Below are positions 46,898-57,073 of a stretch of 64,000 nucleotides of DNA, one piece after another. The stretch lies in NCBI GenBank assembly GCA_963995505.1, contig OZ023182.1, positions 1,999,001-2,063,000 on the forward strand, read 5' to 3'. The stretch is from Hypericum androsaemum. Its lineage: Eukaryota > Streptophyta > Magnoliopsida > Malpighiales > Hypericaceae. The notes beneath the pieces are model-generated. The model saw only the letters and a program-made list of their open reading frames with translations, searched no databases and was not told the origin of the DNA. The position numbers and the translations under genes were made by a program. Positions within the stretch are counted from its first letter, which is position 1, and every line of letters begins with the position of its first letter.

Positions 46898-49800
46898 TTA
46901 GTCTTCATGGTTAAAGGACTGATGTCTTGGACGAGGATTGAAGGCCGTGAAGGTGGTGGCCTCGGCTTTCCACCGGAGCCCAATGTCCTGTGCGACCCTC
47001 CTCGCATCAATCGATGCGCCAAGCAGGCCACGCCTCGCGAACCCTACCGCGTACAACCCATTCTCCCCTTTCCACCCTTCCGGGAATGCCTTCTGTGGGA
47101 ACCCATCTTTCTCCGAGAACATGTTGCTTTCCTGCAACGTCAATTTAGTCGACTCGATTTATATTCAAACGCGTAGAACAGTTTCAAAAAATTTTAGAGT
47201 CAAACATTGACGTTACGTTTTGTCTGATGGTCCTATATTAATTGGAAAATGGTCACGGAGAAAAGGGACGTGTTTTTTGTGTATTAATAATATAGGGAGC
47301 GTCGGTTACCTTGAGCCAAGAGGGGACGTTGCTTCTGTAACCTGTGGCCAGGACGATCGCGTCGTAATTTTCAAAGCTCCCATCCACAAACTCCACGCCA
47401 TCGTTTGTTATTCTCTTTATTCCCTTACGAACCTACATGAACCAAAGACAAGGCGTCCGTCGGTCGTTGCATTATTAGTACATGAAATTCATCATCAAAA
47501 ATTATGTTTTCCGAAGAGTGATTTGATATTCAGTTTTAATATAAATTAGTAGATTGTTTTTTTTAATGTATTTTTGCAGTCATTAACATGCATGCAACTT
47601 CGAATCAGTATCATGTCACCATAAGAAGTCATGTCAGTCACGCCATTTTTATAAGTAAAATTTATTAATAGTAATAATAATATCTACATGTTACATTTAA
47701 AAGAAGTGTAGAATTTTTTCATACTAAATACGAAGTTATAGTCTCAGACCTCATTAAAATTCTATCAAGATAAAACTCAATGAAATAAATCGCAGCAGTA
47801 AAAAATAGTATTCCAGCGTTATCGATTCTATACTCCATATTCACTTAAGAATCTCCTATTTTATATAAAACAATACTGAAACAGAGCAAGCACAACTTTT
47901 AAATTTAGTCGAATAAGATATTAGTGAATATTTGCTCAAAGGACACAAAGAATATATTTTAGACTAGAATGAACAGATGCAAAATTTAGACAAACTAATA
48001 TCTCCTTTTAACATAAATCTGTTTTTATTTGCACAAAATTTGAATTCGAATGTTTGGTACATTACATTGGAGTAAAAAAATTCAGGAATTGAAAGAAAGA
48101 TTGGGACAAACCTTAATATCGCCATTCTTTATTTTGTCGAGAGTCCCAACATCGAGCACAGGTGTCTTGCCGGTAAGTTTCTTGTACTCAAAAGGACCAA
48201 TCCTAGGACGAGTTAGACCCAAATCAGCCGTATTACCAAATACCAAGTACGAAAACACTAATATGATCAGATCCACCAGGCGGATCGGCAGCCATTTGAG
48301 GAGACACATTGATAATTCGAAAGTCGATCTCCCCAGCATCTCTCGAGGCAAGACGTGCACCTACAATGTTCGAAGGAAAATAAATTAGTTAACTCAATAA
48401 ATGTTTGATAGTTTAGGGAAAAAAAAAGTGCCCACAGGGCTTACTAGCTTTAAGAGAGGGTGTAAGAGTTTCTGAATTGCTGGCTCTACAGTTACGCGTG
48501 CATACAAATTCCTATAAAGGGCGAGATAAATAAAGTAATTTTTTTTAATAAGTAAATAAAGTAAATATTCTTTTCTGTAACTTGAATAATCATTACTCTT
48601 TTGCATAATTCGTACGGAAAATGGTTGAAACTTGGAAGGAGACTTCCTGCTGGGTTTGCATGACTATTTAAAAATTAGCTGAAAACAAAGCTTTCCGTAA
48701 TAAAGAAAATGACAGAAATAGTTGTAAACTTATACACGTTAGAAACTAATTAATTATTAATTTATATGAATTGACGGAAGTCGTGATTCAATTAACGACG
48801 GTTATAATAATTGGCTGTAAAAGTTTAATTGGTAGAAAGACTAATTTACAAAGTGATTGAACTGTGAAACAATAAAGATCATGTAGTGGCCTACTAAACA
48901 GGCTTTACAACTACAATTATAGTTTTAAAAAAGGACGAATTGAGTAATCAACAAGCTCTCCGAAGTATACCTTTTTAGTGGAGGCCAAAATATTATAATA
49001 ATTCAGGTTTGCCTTATTGTAGGAGACATATTCCAGCCAAATCATTTCGCTTATTCTAAATACCCACTGCTAGCTAATATAAAATTCAAACTTCAAAAAA
49101 ATCTTATATTTTTTCTATGTGCTATTTTAGCATCTATTTGAAATAAAGATAACACACACTAGTCCATCGGTGCAACATGTAAAGTATGACAAAAAAAGCT
49201 CTCATATTTTTCCCGCATCTTTCAAATAACAAGCAAATTTTAATTTGATTAAAATTTAAATTAGTCAATTTAGTGTGATTTACTCACCGATTCGCGAACC
49301 ACAAGAGATGGACGAGCGCCAGAGTTTGCAAGGTCCAAGCCAATCTCCATACCGGAATTCCCACATCCAACCACCAAGACACTCTTTCCACGGTACGCCC
49401 CTCCATTCTTGTACAAACTCGAATGCAAGACAGTGCCATTGAAGTCCTCCATTCCCTCGATCAAGGGCACAACCTCCTCAGCATTCTCCCCGGAGGCAAC
49501 CACCAGCCACCGGCACATGTAGTGGATCTCCTCCCGCTTCGGCCCCTTGGTCATCACCCTCCAGAACCCGCTCTGGTTGTCGAACTCCGCCTGGACCACC
49601 GCGCAGTTGAAGACGGGATCTAACCCGAACGTGGCGGTGTAGGACTCTAAGTAGGACACGAACTGCTGCCTTGTTGGGTAGGTAGGGTAGGAAGAGGGGA
49701 ATGGCAAGTTGGGGAGCTCGCAGAATTGCTTGGGGAGGTGGAGGTGGAGCCGGTCGTAGCTCTTTAGCTGCCACAAGGAGGCTATACAGGATTCTCTCTC

Positions 49801-49977
49801 GAGGATCAAGCTAGGGACTCCGTTCTCCTTGAGGAGAGCCGCCGTGGCTAGCCCCGACGGCCCCGCCCCGACGACGACCGCTCCGGGGACGCATATGCAC
49901 CTGCTTTGTGAGGATTCCATCTTGTTGATGAATTGGTCGTGAACCCTTTTGCATGCTGCTTCTTGCAAGTAGTCCAT
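46898..49977 (-). CDS. YUC: YUCCA flavin-containing monooxygenase (auxin biosynthesis), 4 exons
   Basis: The enzyme oxidatively decarboxylates indole-3-pyruvate to indole-3-acetic acid using FAD and NADPH, the last step of the main auxin pathway. Exons on the minus strand are 49977-49288, 48360-48112, 47432-47310 and 47131-46898, all GT-AG and phase 0, giving 230+83+41+77 = 431 residues. The FAD-binding GAGPSG is at residues 37-42, and the NADPH-binding GCGNSG at about 204-209. The FMO-type hallmark [13 protein letters not shown] is present. [15 protein letters not shown] (about 339-354) holds the ATG motif; the first ATG-like motif reads ASGENAE. The C-terminal [20 protein letters not shown] is intact. 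The N-terminus [14 protein letters not shown] and overall pattern place it near the YUC2/YUC6 group. The ATG at 49977 is the first Met in frame and no defect is seen. The C-terminal tail after residue 410 is lineage-specific. Confidence 0.93.
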
Positions 49978-50113
49978 GGGCGTTACCCACTTTGATCCTT
50001 AATATTTCTTGGCCTTCAATAATCTGAGTTTGAGGATGGAGATGGAATGAGAGGGGAGAGGAATGATGTGGGTCAATTTGGAATTTGATCATTTGGGCTT
50101 TGGGAGTTGATGG

Positions 50114-50123
50114 TTATATATAT
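50114..50123 (-). promoter_or_regulatory. Candidate TATA box of YUCCA gene
   Basis: On the minus strand this reads TATATATAAC, about 137-146 bp upstream of the ATG at 49977, which leaves a leader of roughly 110 bp. It is the only good TATA-like element near the start. Confidence 0.4.
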
Positions 50124-50129
50124 GGACCT

Positions 50130-50330
50130 GTCAGTGGTAAAGTTGTAATTTGAATGACTTCTGATTAAGTAATTATATGACAACGAACATTAACTAACAA
50201 CAACCGCTGACTTCCAATAAGAAGAAAACAATTAACATCGACTATTGATTCTGTAAGAATCGAGAAACTAAAGTGATAACTTTCTAAAGTTTAAAGGAGT
50301 AATTGGCCTGACTTAATAAGTTTAGGGGGC
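50130..50330. other. YUCCA upstream region
   Basis: AT-rich promoter-side sequence without a recognisable element. Confidence 0.35.
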
Positions 50331-51650
50331 AAAGGGTATTTTTTCACAAACCCTGGCCGTTTTAGGGTAACTTGGGACGGATTAGAATTTTTAGACTTGA
50401 AAGCCATGTTAAATAGACCCGTATGGCCACCCTTTCTGTCACCAAAATAAAACCCACGAATTTCCTTTCACTGTGAAGGTGAGGAGCAAAATCTGACTCG
50501 GGAGGAGGTGCCAGGTGAGGACGAGACCATCCGGGAATCACTGTGCGAGGAGAGCAAGTTATTAACACTATGCCCTTCGTAAAAATTCTAGTGATTTTTG
50601 TCATAAGTCATGAATGTTGTCTCTCAAAAAGGTGGAGAGGACGAATCTGTGAGGGAGACCCATCAGATCGAGGATTTAGGCTCGCAAAGGTTTGAGGAGT
50701 TAGGGACAATGTCAGGTAAGTGAAATTCGCAGTTACCTCGTAGATCGAGGATTTTAGGCTTCCTAAGACTAATCACATTAGGTCTGAAACACGTATGACT
50801 TTAGTTTGAATTCTGAATTGAATTGAATTTTATATTATTTCTCATCCGCGTTGTGTTCTAATTTCTGAAATTTTCTGATTTGATATTGTTATGGATCTGT
50901 ATTACTTATGTCCGAATTCTGAGTATGATAAGTATTCTGATTATGATAAGCTCGATGTGCATATGTGTTATGTTTTGTTTTTGAGTGGCGGAATTATTTT
51001 CACTCCTTTCTGGGCCCTATAGTTCGTACGCATCATTACAAAGGGGCTACCGGATAATTCTAGGTGCATGTGATCAAATGGATAGGGAGTGTGAAAATTA
51101 TCTGGGATCGTGGGGATACCCTTCTGTCTTTTGGGCCCACAACGTGGGAACGGCAGGGTACTTTCTGGGCTCCACAAGAATCCCGTCACGGATATGTTAG
51201 GCTCCGGAGTCTTTGTGTGATAGTTGGTTAAGTAGTCGGTTAGGGAATCTTTTCTGCTTTGCAAAGTTATTCAGTGTACTTATGTTCGTGTATTTAATCT
51301 CGTTGTAAAATTTGCTTGTTTTGTTCTACTTACTGAGTTAATCAACTCACATTAGTCGTATGTATTTCAGATAGTTTAGCTGAGGTTTGGGATCGGGAGT
51401 AGAGGGTTCAGTTTGCCCTGCATCATCACTGTTTTCTTTACGCTAATAAAGGCAGTTGATTTACCGACTGCGAGTATTTGAATTTAATGATAATTATTTA
51501 TTTTCTAATTAATGAGTACTCTGGATGTTGAATTTTAATTTATAATAAAGTCTGATATTTTGTGGGGTATTTCAAACCTCAGACATTGTTACATCTATTT
51601 TCTGGTCGTGATAGATTCACCACAGTCCGAGGGAGGGCGAATTTGAAACT
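50331..51650. repeat. Unclassified repeat-like segment, possibly LTR-derived
   Basis: The composition is more balanced than its surroundings and no long frame runs through it. Motifs such as TTAATCAACTCACATTAGTC, then GTATTTCAGATAG, and the run of TCTGAATTCTGATTATGATA-type repeats look like the non-coding LTR region of a Ty3-gypsy element, but I find neither LTR pair nor target duplication. Small minus-strand frames (50362-50604, 50968-51264) are not supported. Confidence 0.25.
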
Positions 51651-52639
51651 AGTTTATTACTGTTACGTACGAAGATAAAAATTGGTTTTCAGACTAGTTT
51701 TGTTACTTGCTTTATACAAAACAAGAAAATAAATCATTTAGTGAAAAAAAGTTTAAAATAGGTACAGGTTTTTATTTACTTGTTACATGTGATCCATATC
51801 CAGTGTGGATTACTTGTATAAGATCGCAGTTACATGTTTCGATAAAATCTGTTGCGGTAAAATTTAAGAGAAAAATGTTGCATGAAAAAACAGTATCCTA
51901 GTGTTAACGCTGCTAAGCACAAATCATTCCTCCTCCTCGTTGTAGTTAGTTGTGTTTGATTTGTAAATATAGGAAAACATCCATAACATACTTTATCATT
52001 AAACACCTGGGCATTTGCAACGTCTCTGTTTCCTGAAATTCCAAGGGATTGGATCTAACCACGCTTAGGACCTTGACCCTATTCTATTTTCCAACTTCAT
52101 AACAATATACGCATCTTTACTTCTAAAACAGAAAAGAAAAGTTGGCCATACTCATAACTCACGAACCAATAAACATCCAATCGATCCCCAATGATCTGGA
52201 GAGAAAAATATATAGCTATTGGTAGTGGAATCGAAAATAAGAATCAGAGATGCACCATTAATGGAGGGCAGAGATCCCTCTCTCTATTTCCCTCCAAAAC
52301 TGGCATTGGTCACCAATATCTTTCTTGTCCCACTTGCGTTTTAAGTTGGCTATTGTCCTTTGAGTGGAAAAATAACCGGCCAAAACGTCCCCACGATGTT
52401 GGAGAATCTACTGTCCTAAGATCCCATTCACTCTTTTATGCTCTTGTTGCAGAAAAAATCAACGACCCAAAACTAACGGTATCTTTGTTCTCTGCCTCAA
52501 TATCCTTTCCCCTCCCCTTTAAATTAGAAGGATCATTTTCCTTCTTTTAACATTGGGTTGGATCCAGCGCTTAGAGTCCTTTTAATCTCCCCGAGATTGA
52601 TCTTTCCTTTTATTTTGTGTTAAAATTTTTGCATGTAAC
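51651..52639. other. Intergenic DNA
   Basis: No gene is supported; the frames at 51707-51901 and 52191-52550 have no recognisable domain. Confidence 0.4.
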
Positions 52640-53000
52640 ACAAAACCTTAAGGATGTTGATTGGGTATGAAAATTTTAACATATTATTATAGTGAGTTGC
52701 TCTTGTGCCCATTATTATTTTCACACGATCCTGTTTCATCGCACATTGGCAAATTCAAAGTTTGTAAAAATTTTGATTCAATACGCTTCGTTTGAGAAGG
52801 CATGTCAAGATTAACACATCGATAGTTGCAATAGTGGTAGAATTATTTATAAGTGTCAAAATCATCCGCACATTATCTTAGGTTTTTGGTTGGATATCAT
52901 AATTCTATCATGGTATGAAAGCGGGTCGATCTTATGTTCATTGTTGTCTTCACACGACTCTCATTTTATCACACTTTGGTGAAGCCAAATTTCCTGTAAA
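52640..53000 (+). mobile_element. Decayed TRIM fragments related to the element at 59590
   Basis: At 52872-52907 an LTR end (TTAGGTTTTTGGTTGGATAT, then AATTCTATCA) is followed directly by TGGTATGAAAGC, a decayed primer-binding site, and by GTTCATTGTTGTCTTCACAC, GACTCTCATTTTATCACAC and TTTGGTGAAGCCAAA. This matches the complement of the interior of the TRIM at 59590-59962. A second, similar interior copy (GTGCCCATTATTATTTTCAC, ACGATCCTGTTTCATCGCAC) lies just upstream at about 52705-52765. Confidence 0.55.
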
Positions 53001-53104
53001 TTTGAGCCCGATAAAAAGCGATGTATAGTAGCAAAATGATGCGTTTGTCCTTTTGAAAATAACTACTAGATATTCCCTTCGGAAAGGTAACTATTACATA
53101 TTGG

Positions 53105-53345
53105 TTGTTTTTTTTGTCGGTAAACTTTCTTATATATATATAAATAAGGTAATATTTACAACCTCAGGCCACCAAACCCCTCCCTTGAAGAGGAGAAGAA
53201 GATGCCCAGAAGCCCATAAGAAAGAACAAACCAAAGCAGTACCGGACACTGGTAACAGCTACCAAAAACCAGGTTCCCCCAACCCTTTACAAGTCAGAAA
53301 CTGAATCCAAAAAAAGGAAGAGATCCCGATACCCAATATCCCTGA
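53105..53345 (-). mobile_element. Possible LINE 3' end fragment
   Basis: TTTTTTTTGTCGGTAAACTT followed by a TA repeat and then ACAACCTCAGGCCACCAAAC resembles the T-tract plus GGTAA...TTT start of the LINE 3' end at 24443. The tract would be a poly(A) tail on the minus strand. There is no coding evidence. Confidence 0.3.
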
Positions 53346-53810
53346 TAGTTTTCACCCACCAGATCCATTCGTTGACATGGAAGCTTATAGAATGCTTGAT
53401 AAATTTACTGTTACAATTAGCATAGTAAAAAATTGCCCGGTTGTGTTTGTGCACGTGTCCGAGTTCTATGGGATACTAAGATTGGCGACCTTGTCCTTGA
53501 CACCCAGCGATATAAACTAGATCGACCAGGCACATCAAGTGACAAATAGCTATCAAGGAAGTTGTACCAAAGTTCATGATGCATCAGTAATTTCTGATTG
53601 GATAGTTTCATAAAGAGGTTATATGTTAAGCGGTCAACTTTTAAAAAAATTGCAACGTGGCCCATGCTGGTTTTGTGGCAGAGGCAGAAAGATTTTAGTC
53701 CGTCGCTTGTGATCCCAACGCAACGGTACTCTTCAGTTCAAAGATTGTTATGATCAGGAGGTGTCAATTTCAATCACAGAGAGAATCTTAAAATGTTTGA
53801 TCATGTCAGA

Positions 53811-53831
53811 GCGAGAGAGAGAGAGAGAGAA
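53811..53831. repeat. (GA)n microsatellite
   Basis: A run of about ten AG units lies in AT-rich intergenic DNA. Confidence 0.8.
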
Positions 53832-54124
53832 CCAACATGAAAAATGCTTTCGTACAAGAGACCTCGTTACAACTTACAAATGGTTGGCTCTATAAGTTCC
53901 TTGTATGGAGAGAAGGTGTAATAGCATCGGGGATCAAAATATTTTGTTGTTTACCCTTCGAATAAAGAAGATATTTTCTCCACCAAAAAAAAAAGATATT
54001 TTGATGTTTACGTAGAATCTAGAGTGTGGGGCGTAGCTTTATTGGTTTTTTTCATACCACCTCGGATCAACTTTCAATTTATCGCTATCGACACTAATCT
54101 AAATTTGAGACGTATAAAAATTTT
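53832..54124. other. Intergenic DNA
   Basis: No gene or delimited repeat is seen. Confidence 0.4.
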
Positions 54125-55153
54125 GATAAATTACATCTGAAAATCTGATATTTATCCTCTAGTTTGGTTTTATACAAAATGATATTTGTACTCTTGAAAA
54201 AATTTAAAATCGATTAATTTTCACTCTCCTCCCTCTCTCCCTCCATCGACACCACCACCAGCAAATCCATCTCTAACCCCGACCCTTCATCACCGTCGTC
54301 CAAGAACGACTTCCTCCTTCCTTCTTCAGGCGGCGCAGGTGCTGGGCCCCGACGAGATGGTGGTGACATCCCAGCAGCCAACGAAGATCCGGTGGCAGAG
54401 CTCAAGGAGAGCGACGACAGCGACTTCCTCCTTCTGCCGGTGCAGGTGTTGGGCCACTGACGAGAACGGGATCAAGAGCGCCGCTCGCCGATGACCTTGA
54501 GGAGAGCACTGCTCGCCGACACCCGTCTCAGCAAGAGCGTCATCGAGCGCCGCTCACGGCCCAAGTCCCTCCCGACTCTGACTACTCTCCTCCTCCTCCT
54601 CCTCCTCCGTCGGCGGCTCCTCCAATCCAATCCTCGTGTGAGTACTCACACTTCCCCGTCTTGATGCTTGGTGCGGCAAATTGAACGTTGACTGTGGTTG
54701 GCTTTGAACGTTGACCGTGTCTCTTGGACAGTTGGACTTGATGCTTGGTGCGGCAAATTTCAGATCTCACAGAGAAAGGATAGCACCTTAACTTGTTCTC
54801 CTGTTCTCATCTGTTTAGAGTTGTTGGTTTTTGGCCGATGGTTGAGAGAATTAAGATTTTGTGGGTTGATTTTGGTGGTCGGCAGAAAAATGATCGGAAG
54901 TTGGTCGGAGAAGATGGCAGAATCAGTGTTCGCCAAAAAAAATATCGGAGAAGATGACCACAGGTTTTGGTTGACCGGAACAAGGTTATAACAATCTTGT
55001 CAAATATAAAATAAGAAAAAATTAATTAATAACGTCAGCGAGTGACCCGATAGTATAATAAAACTAAACTAGAAGGACAACAAAATCAGAAAGTAAACTG
55101 CAGGATGGTATCATCTATTTTAACAAATATCAAGAGGTCGAATATAATTTATC
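54125..55153. mobile_element. Probable MULE-like element with GC-rich gene-like interior
   Basis: The left end GATAAATTACATCTGAAAAT, then CTGATATTT, pairs with the complement of the right end, GATAAATTATATTCGACCTC, then TTGATATTT. A second shared block (CTCTAGTTTGGTTTTATAC and CTTCTAGTTTAGTTTTATTATAC) supports about 100-bp diverged inverted repeats. The flanking 9-mers do not match, so ends and class are tentative. The interior (54230-54780) is GC-rich, includes a (CTC)n run at 54589-54612, a partial duplication (GACTTCCTCCTTC...CAGGTG at about 54308 and 54421), and a repeated CTTGATGCTTGGTGCGGCAA (54661 and 54738). No protein family is recognisable. Confidence 0.5.
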
Positions 55154-55164
55154 CTAAGAAATTT

Positions 55165-55245
55165 ATCCGCTTAATCGAGTAATTCAATTCGAGTCGAATA
55201 CAACTTTTGAATAGTGACAAATTTTTTTAAAGATAAATTTAATTT
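55165..55245 (-). mobile_element. Degenerate SINE (family A) fragment
   Basis: TTCAATTCGAGTCGAATACA and ACTTTTGAATAGTGACAAAT match the complement of the family body, as at 28120-28235. The tRNA head is lost. Confidence 0.35.
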
Positions 55246-55615
55246 TGATATGTTTTTAAATAATCAAATTCAAAACTTTTTCGTTTATCTAGAATAATTC
55301 TCTTTTTTTTTGGAAAACCAATTCTCTTTTCTGGTTTGTGCTCTTGGCCCAACTGTTTCTGATCTAATTCGGGTCGTAAGTAACCTTGTATATGGAGAAT
55401 CTCGAAAAAGAGAAATAAGTTCATGTATAAATATAGAAGCACCCTTTCGAGAAGACGCGACATATGAGCATATTCTTTCCCAAGGTCCTAAATAGAAATA
55501 TTGTTTTTTATGCTTAACCAAATTTGGGATATATATTTGGGATTATATATTGAGGGTGTACACCTATAATTTATATTTTAGAATCTAGGGGCAAATGCCC
55601 TCTAACCTTTATTTA

Positions 55616-56070
55616 TCAGTCAAGAGGTAATAGACGGATACAACGAGGCAAACAAACTTCCTTCAATGACACAAGCGAGGAATCGAACACGACACACAAA
55701 ATTAATAGAGGATGCTTAGATAACGAATCAGTCACATGGTTGTCCTCTCTCCAATTATGTTGTATCTGCACCTCCCAATCACATGCTAGAAGCTCTTTCA
55801 CCTGGTGTATGAGGTTGGTAAATGGATTGCGACGAGCAACCTCTCGACAACACATAGGTAATCAGAGATGAGTCTACCTCAAAAAGTATGTGCTGAAAAG
55901 AACGCTCCCAAACCAACCCCAGCCCCAGGGCCCAAATTTCAGCCATAATCAAAGTGCATATACCAAGTCCCTTTGCAAAGTCACAAATCCAAAACTCTGT
56001 AGAGTCTCGAATAGCCCCACTCGCGGTACTGGGGTACACCTACAACCGGAGCCGAACATAGTGGCACGCG
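55616..56070 (-). pseudogene. LINE-type RNase H (RVT_3) fragment
   Basis: Minus-strand frames read GAIRDSTEFWICDFAKGLGI, then TLIMAEIWALGLGLVWERSF and LFEVDSSLITYVLSRG. After a frameshift follows NPFTNLIHQVKELLACDWEV with NWREDNHVTDSLSKH. This is the type-1 RNase H domain found at the 3' end of many plant LINEs and as host pseudogenes. The first catalytic Asp block (NTDGA) is missing and the two halves are in different frames. Confidence 0.75.
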
Positions 56071-56284
56071 AGAAGGAAAGAAATTCATTTAAAGTATTAA
56101 CAAAATAAGAAGATAATCCACAGCTTAATATTGAGTAATTAAGGTTCGAATAGATACGAAAAGGTAAACTCTTGCTACTAAATTTAAAAAAAATTTTAGG
56201 GGAAATTTTAATAATTATATCTCCAAGTTTCAAATAAAAATGTTTAGGGTAAGTTAAAAAAATCAGTTAATCTATACACTTGGT

Positions 56285-56398
56285 CCCCACTAGAAACTAA
56301 GCTACAAGCTCTCTTAATGGCCATCAACTAATCCAGGGAAACTTCTACAATGTTGTAACCTAAATTCAATCGGATAGCAAAGCTATAGTTAGGGGTGA
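56285..56398 (+). pseudogene. Weak second RNase H-like fragment
   Basis: The plus strand reads WSPLETKLQALLMAIN then a stop, then after shifts VVTxIQSD-like residues. This resembles the AExxALLxAI...SDSK core of RVT_3. It is short, broken and in the opposite orientation to the preceding fragment, so confidence is low. Confidence 0.3.
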
Positions 56399-56577
56399 GA
56401 ATAGGTCGGTGTCACGGGCTTTTCCCTTTTTTGGGCTCGACACCGACCAAAATTTTTTTTTCCAAAAAGTGAAACCGATGGTGGGCTAGTGAATTGCAAC
56501 ACCGACGGTGTTGCGGTGCATCGGTGATGTGCAATTCTTACCAACACCGGCAGTGTGACGGGTTGAATTTCTAGCCC
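56391..56577. mobile_element. Possible hAT-like MITE
   Basis: It begins TTAGGGGTGAGAATAGGTCG, like many plant hAT ends, and a weakly complementary end (AATTTCTAGCCCT) occurs at about 56565-56577. The GGTCGGTG/CACCGAC subterminal motifs repeat inside. No 8-bp duplication is visible. Confidence 0.35.
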
Positions 56578-56694
56578 TTTTTTCTAGGCCCATTTGTCAA
56601 ATCCCATCAATCCATTAAAAATTAGCAAATTAACCACAAGAAATGGTACAAATTCGAAGTGGACACCCCAATTGAAGGAGAAAGGGAGAGACAA

Positions 56695-56990
56695 TTACAG
56701 CTTGAGGGCTTTGAGAAACTTGTCATGCTCAGGATCCGTCCAGCTCTCCCTCGACTTGGTGATGGTGTACGGCTTCAGGATCTTCTTTGACAAGTTCTCA
56801 ACGGACGACGACGTCGGAGTAGCGGTGATGGTGTACGACGTCAGACGACGAGAGAAAGGTGGAGGAGTAGCTGTGGAGGAGCACCGGTGGCCGCTTGGCC
56901 GGTGGGAGAAGGGAGACGAAGGACGACGGGGATTCGGAGAAGAGGAGACAAATGTCAACTCACGACACTGTTTTGACATTCGGGTTTTTT
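56695..56990 (-). pseudogene. Fragment of REVEILLE/LHY-CCA1-like MYB gene (exon 1)
   Basis: The minus strand encodes KKILKPYTITKSRESWTDPE, then HDKFLKALKL and a stop. This matches the start of the SHAQKYF-type single-MYB domain of the RVE4/6/8 clock regulators (family pattern KPYTITKSRESWTxxEHDKF), preceded by a Ser/Thr/Pro-rich segment as in those proteins. The frame ends where, as I recall, the RVE exon 1 ends, so the remainder of the MYB domain (the W...SHAQKYF part) is missing. No other exons are seen around it, so it is a captured or duplicated exon and not a gene. Confidence 0.72.
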
Positions 56991-57073
56991 TTTTGTGCGT
57001 CGGTGTGGTCGAGTTATCAGGTTTTGTCGGTTATCCGAACGAGCTACTTTTTTTATTTCTCATAATGTTTTGA

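Noticed and set aside
49423..49774. Frames overlapping YUCCA exon 1 on either strand
   Set aside because: They are shadows of the monooxygenase frame; the real frame carries GAGPSG and GCGNSG.
50968..51264. Minus-strand frame near the YUCCA promoter
   Set aside because: Contains no recognisable domain and lies in a repeat-like segment.
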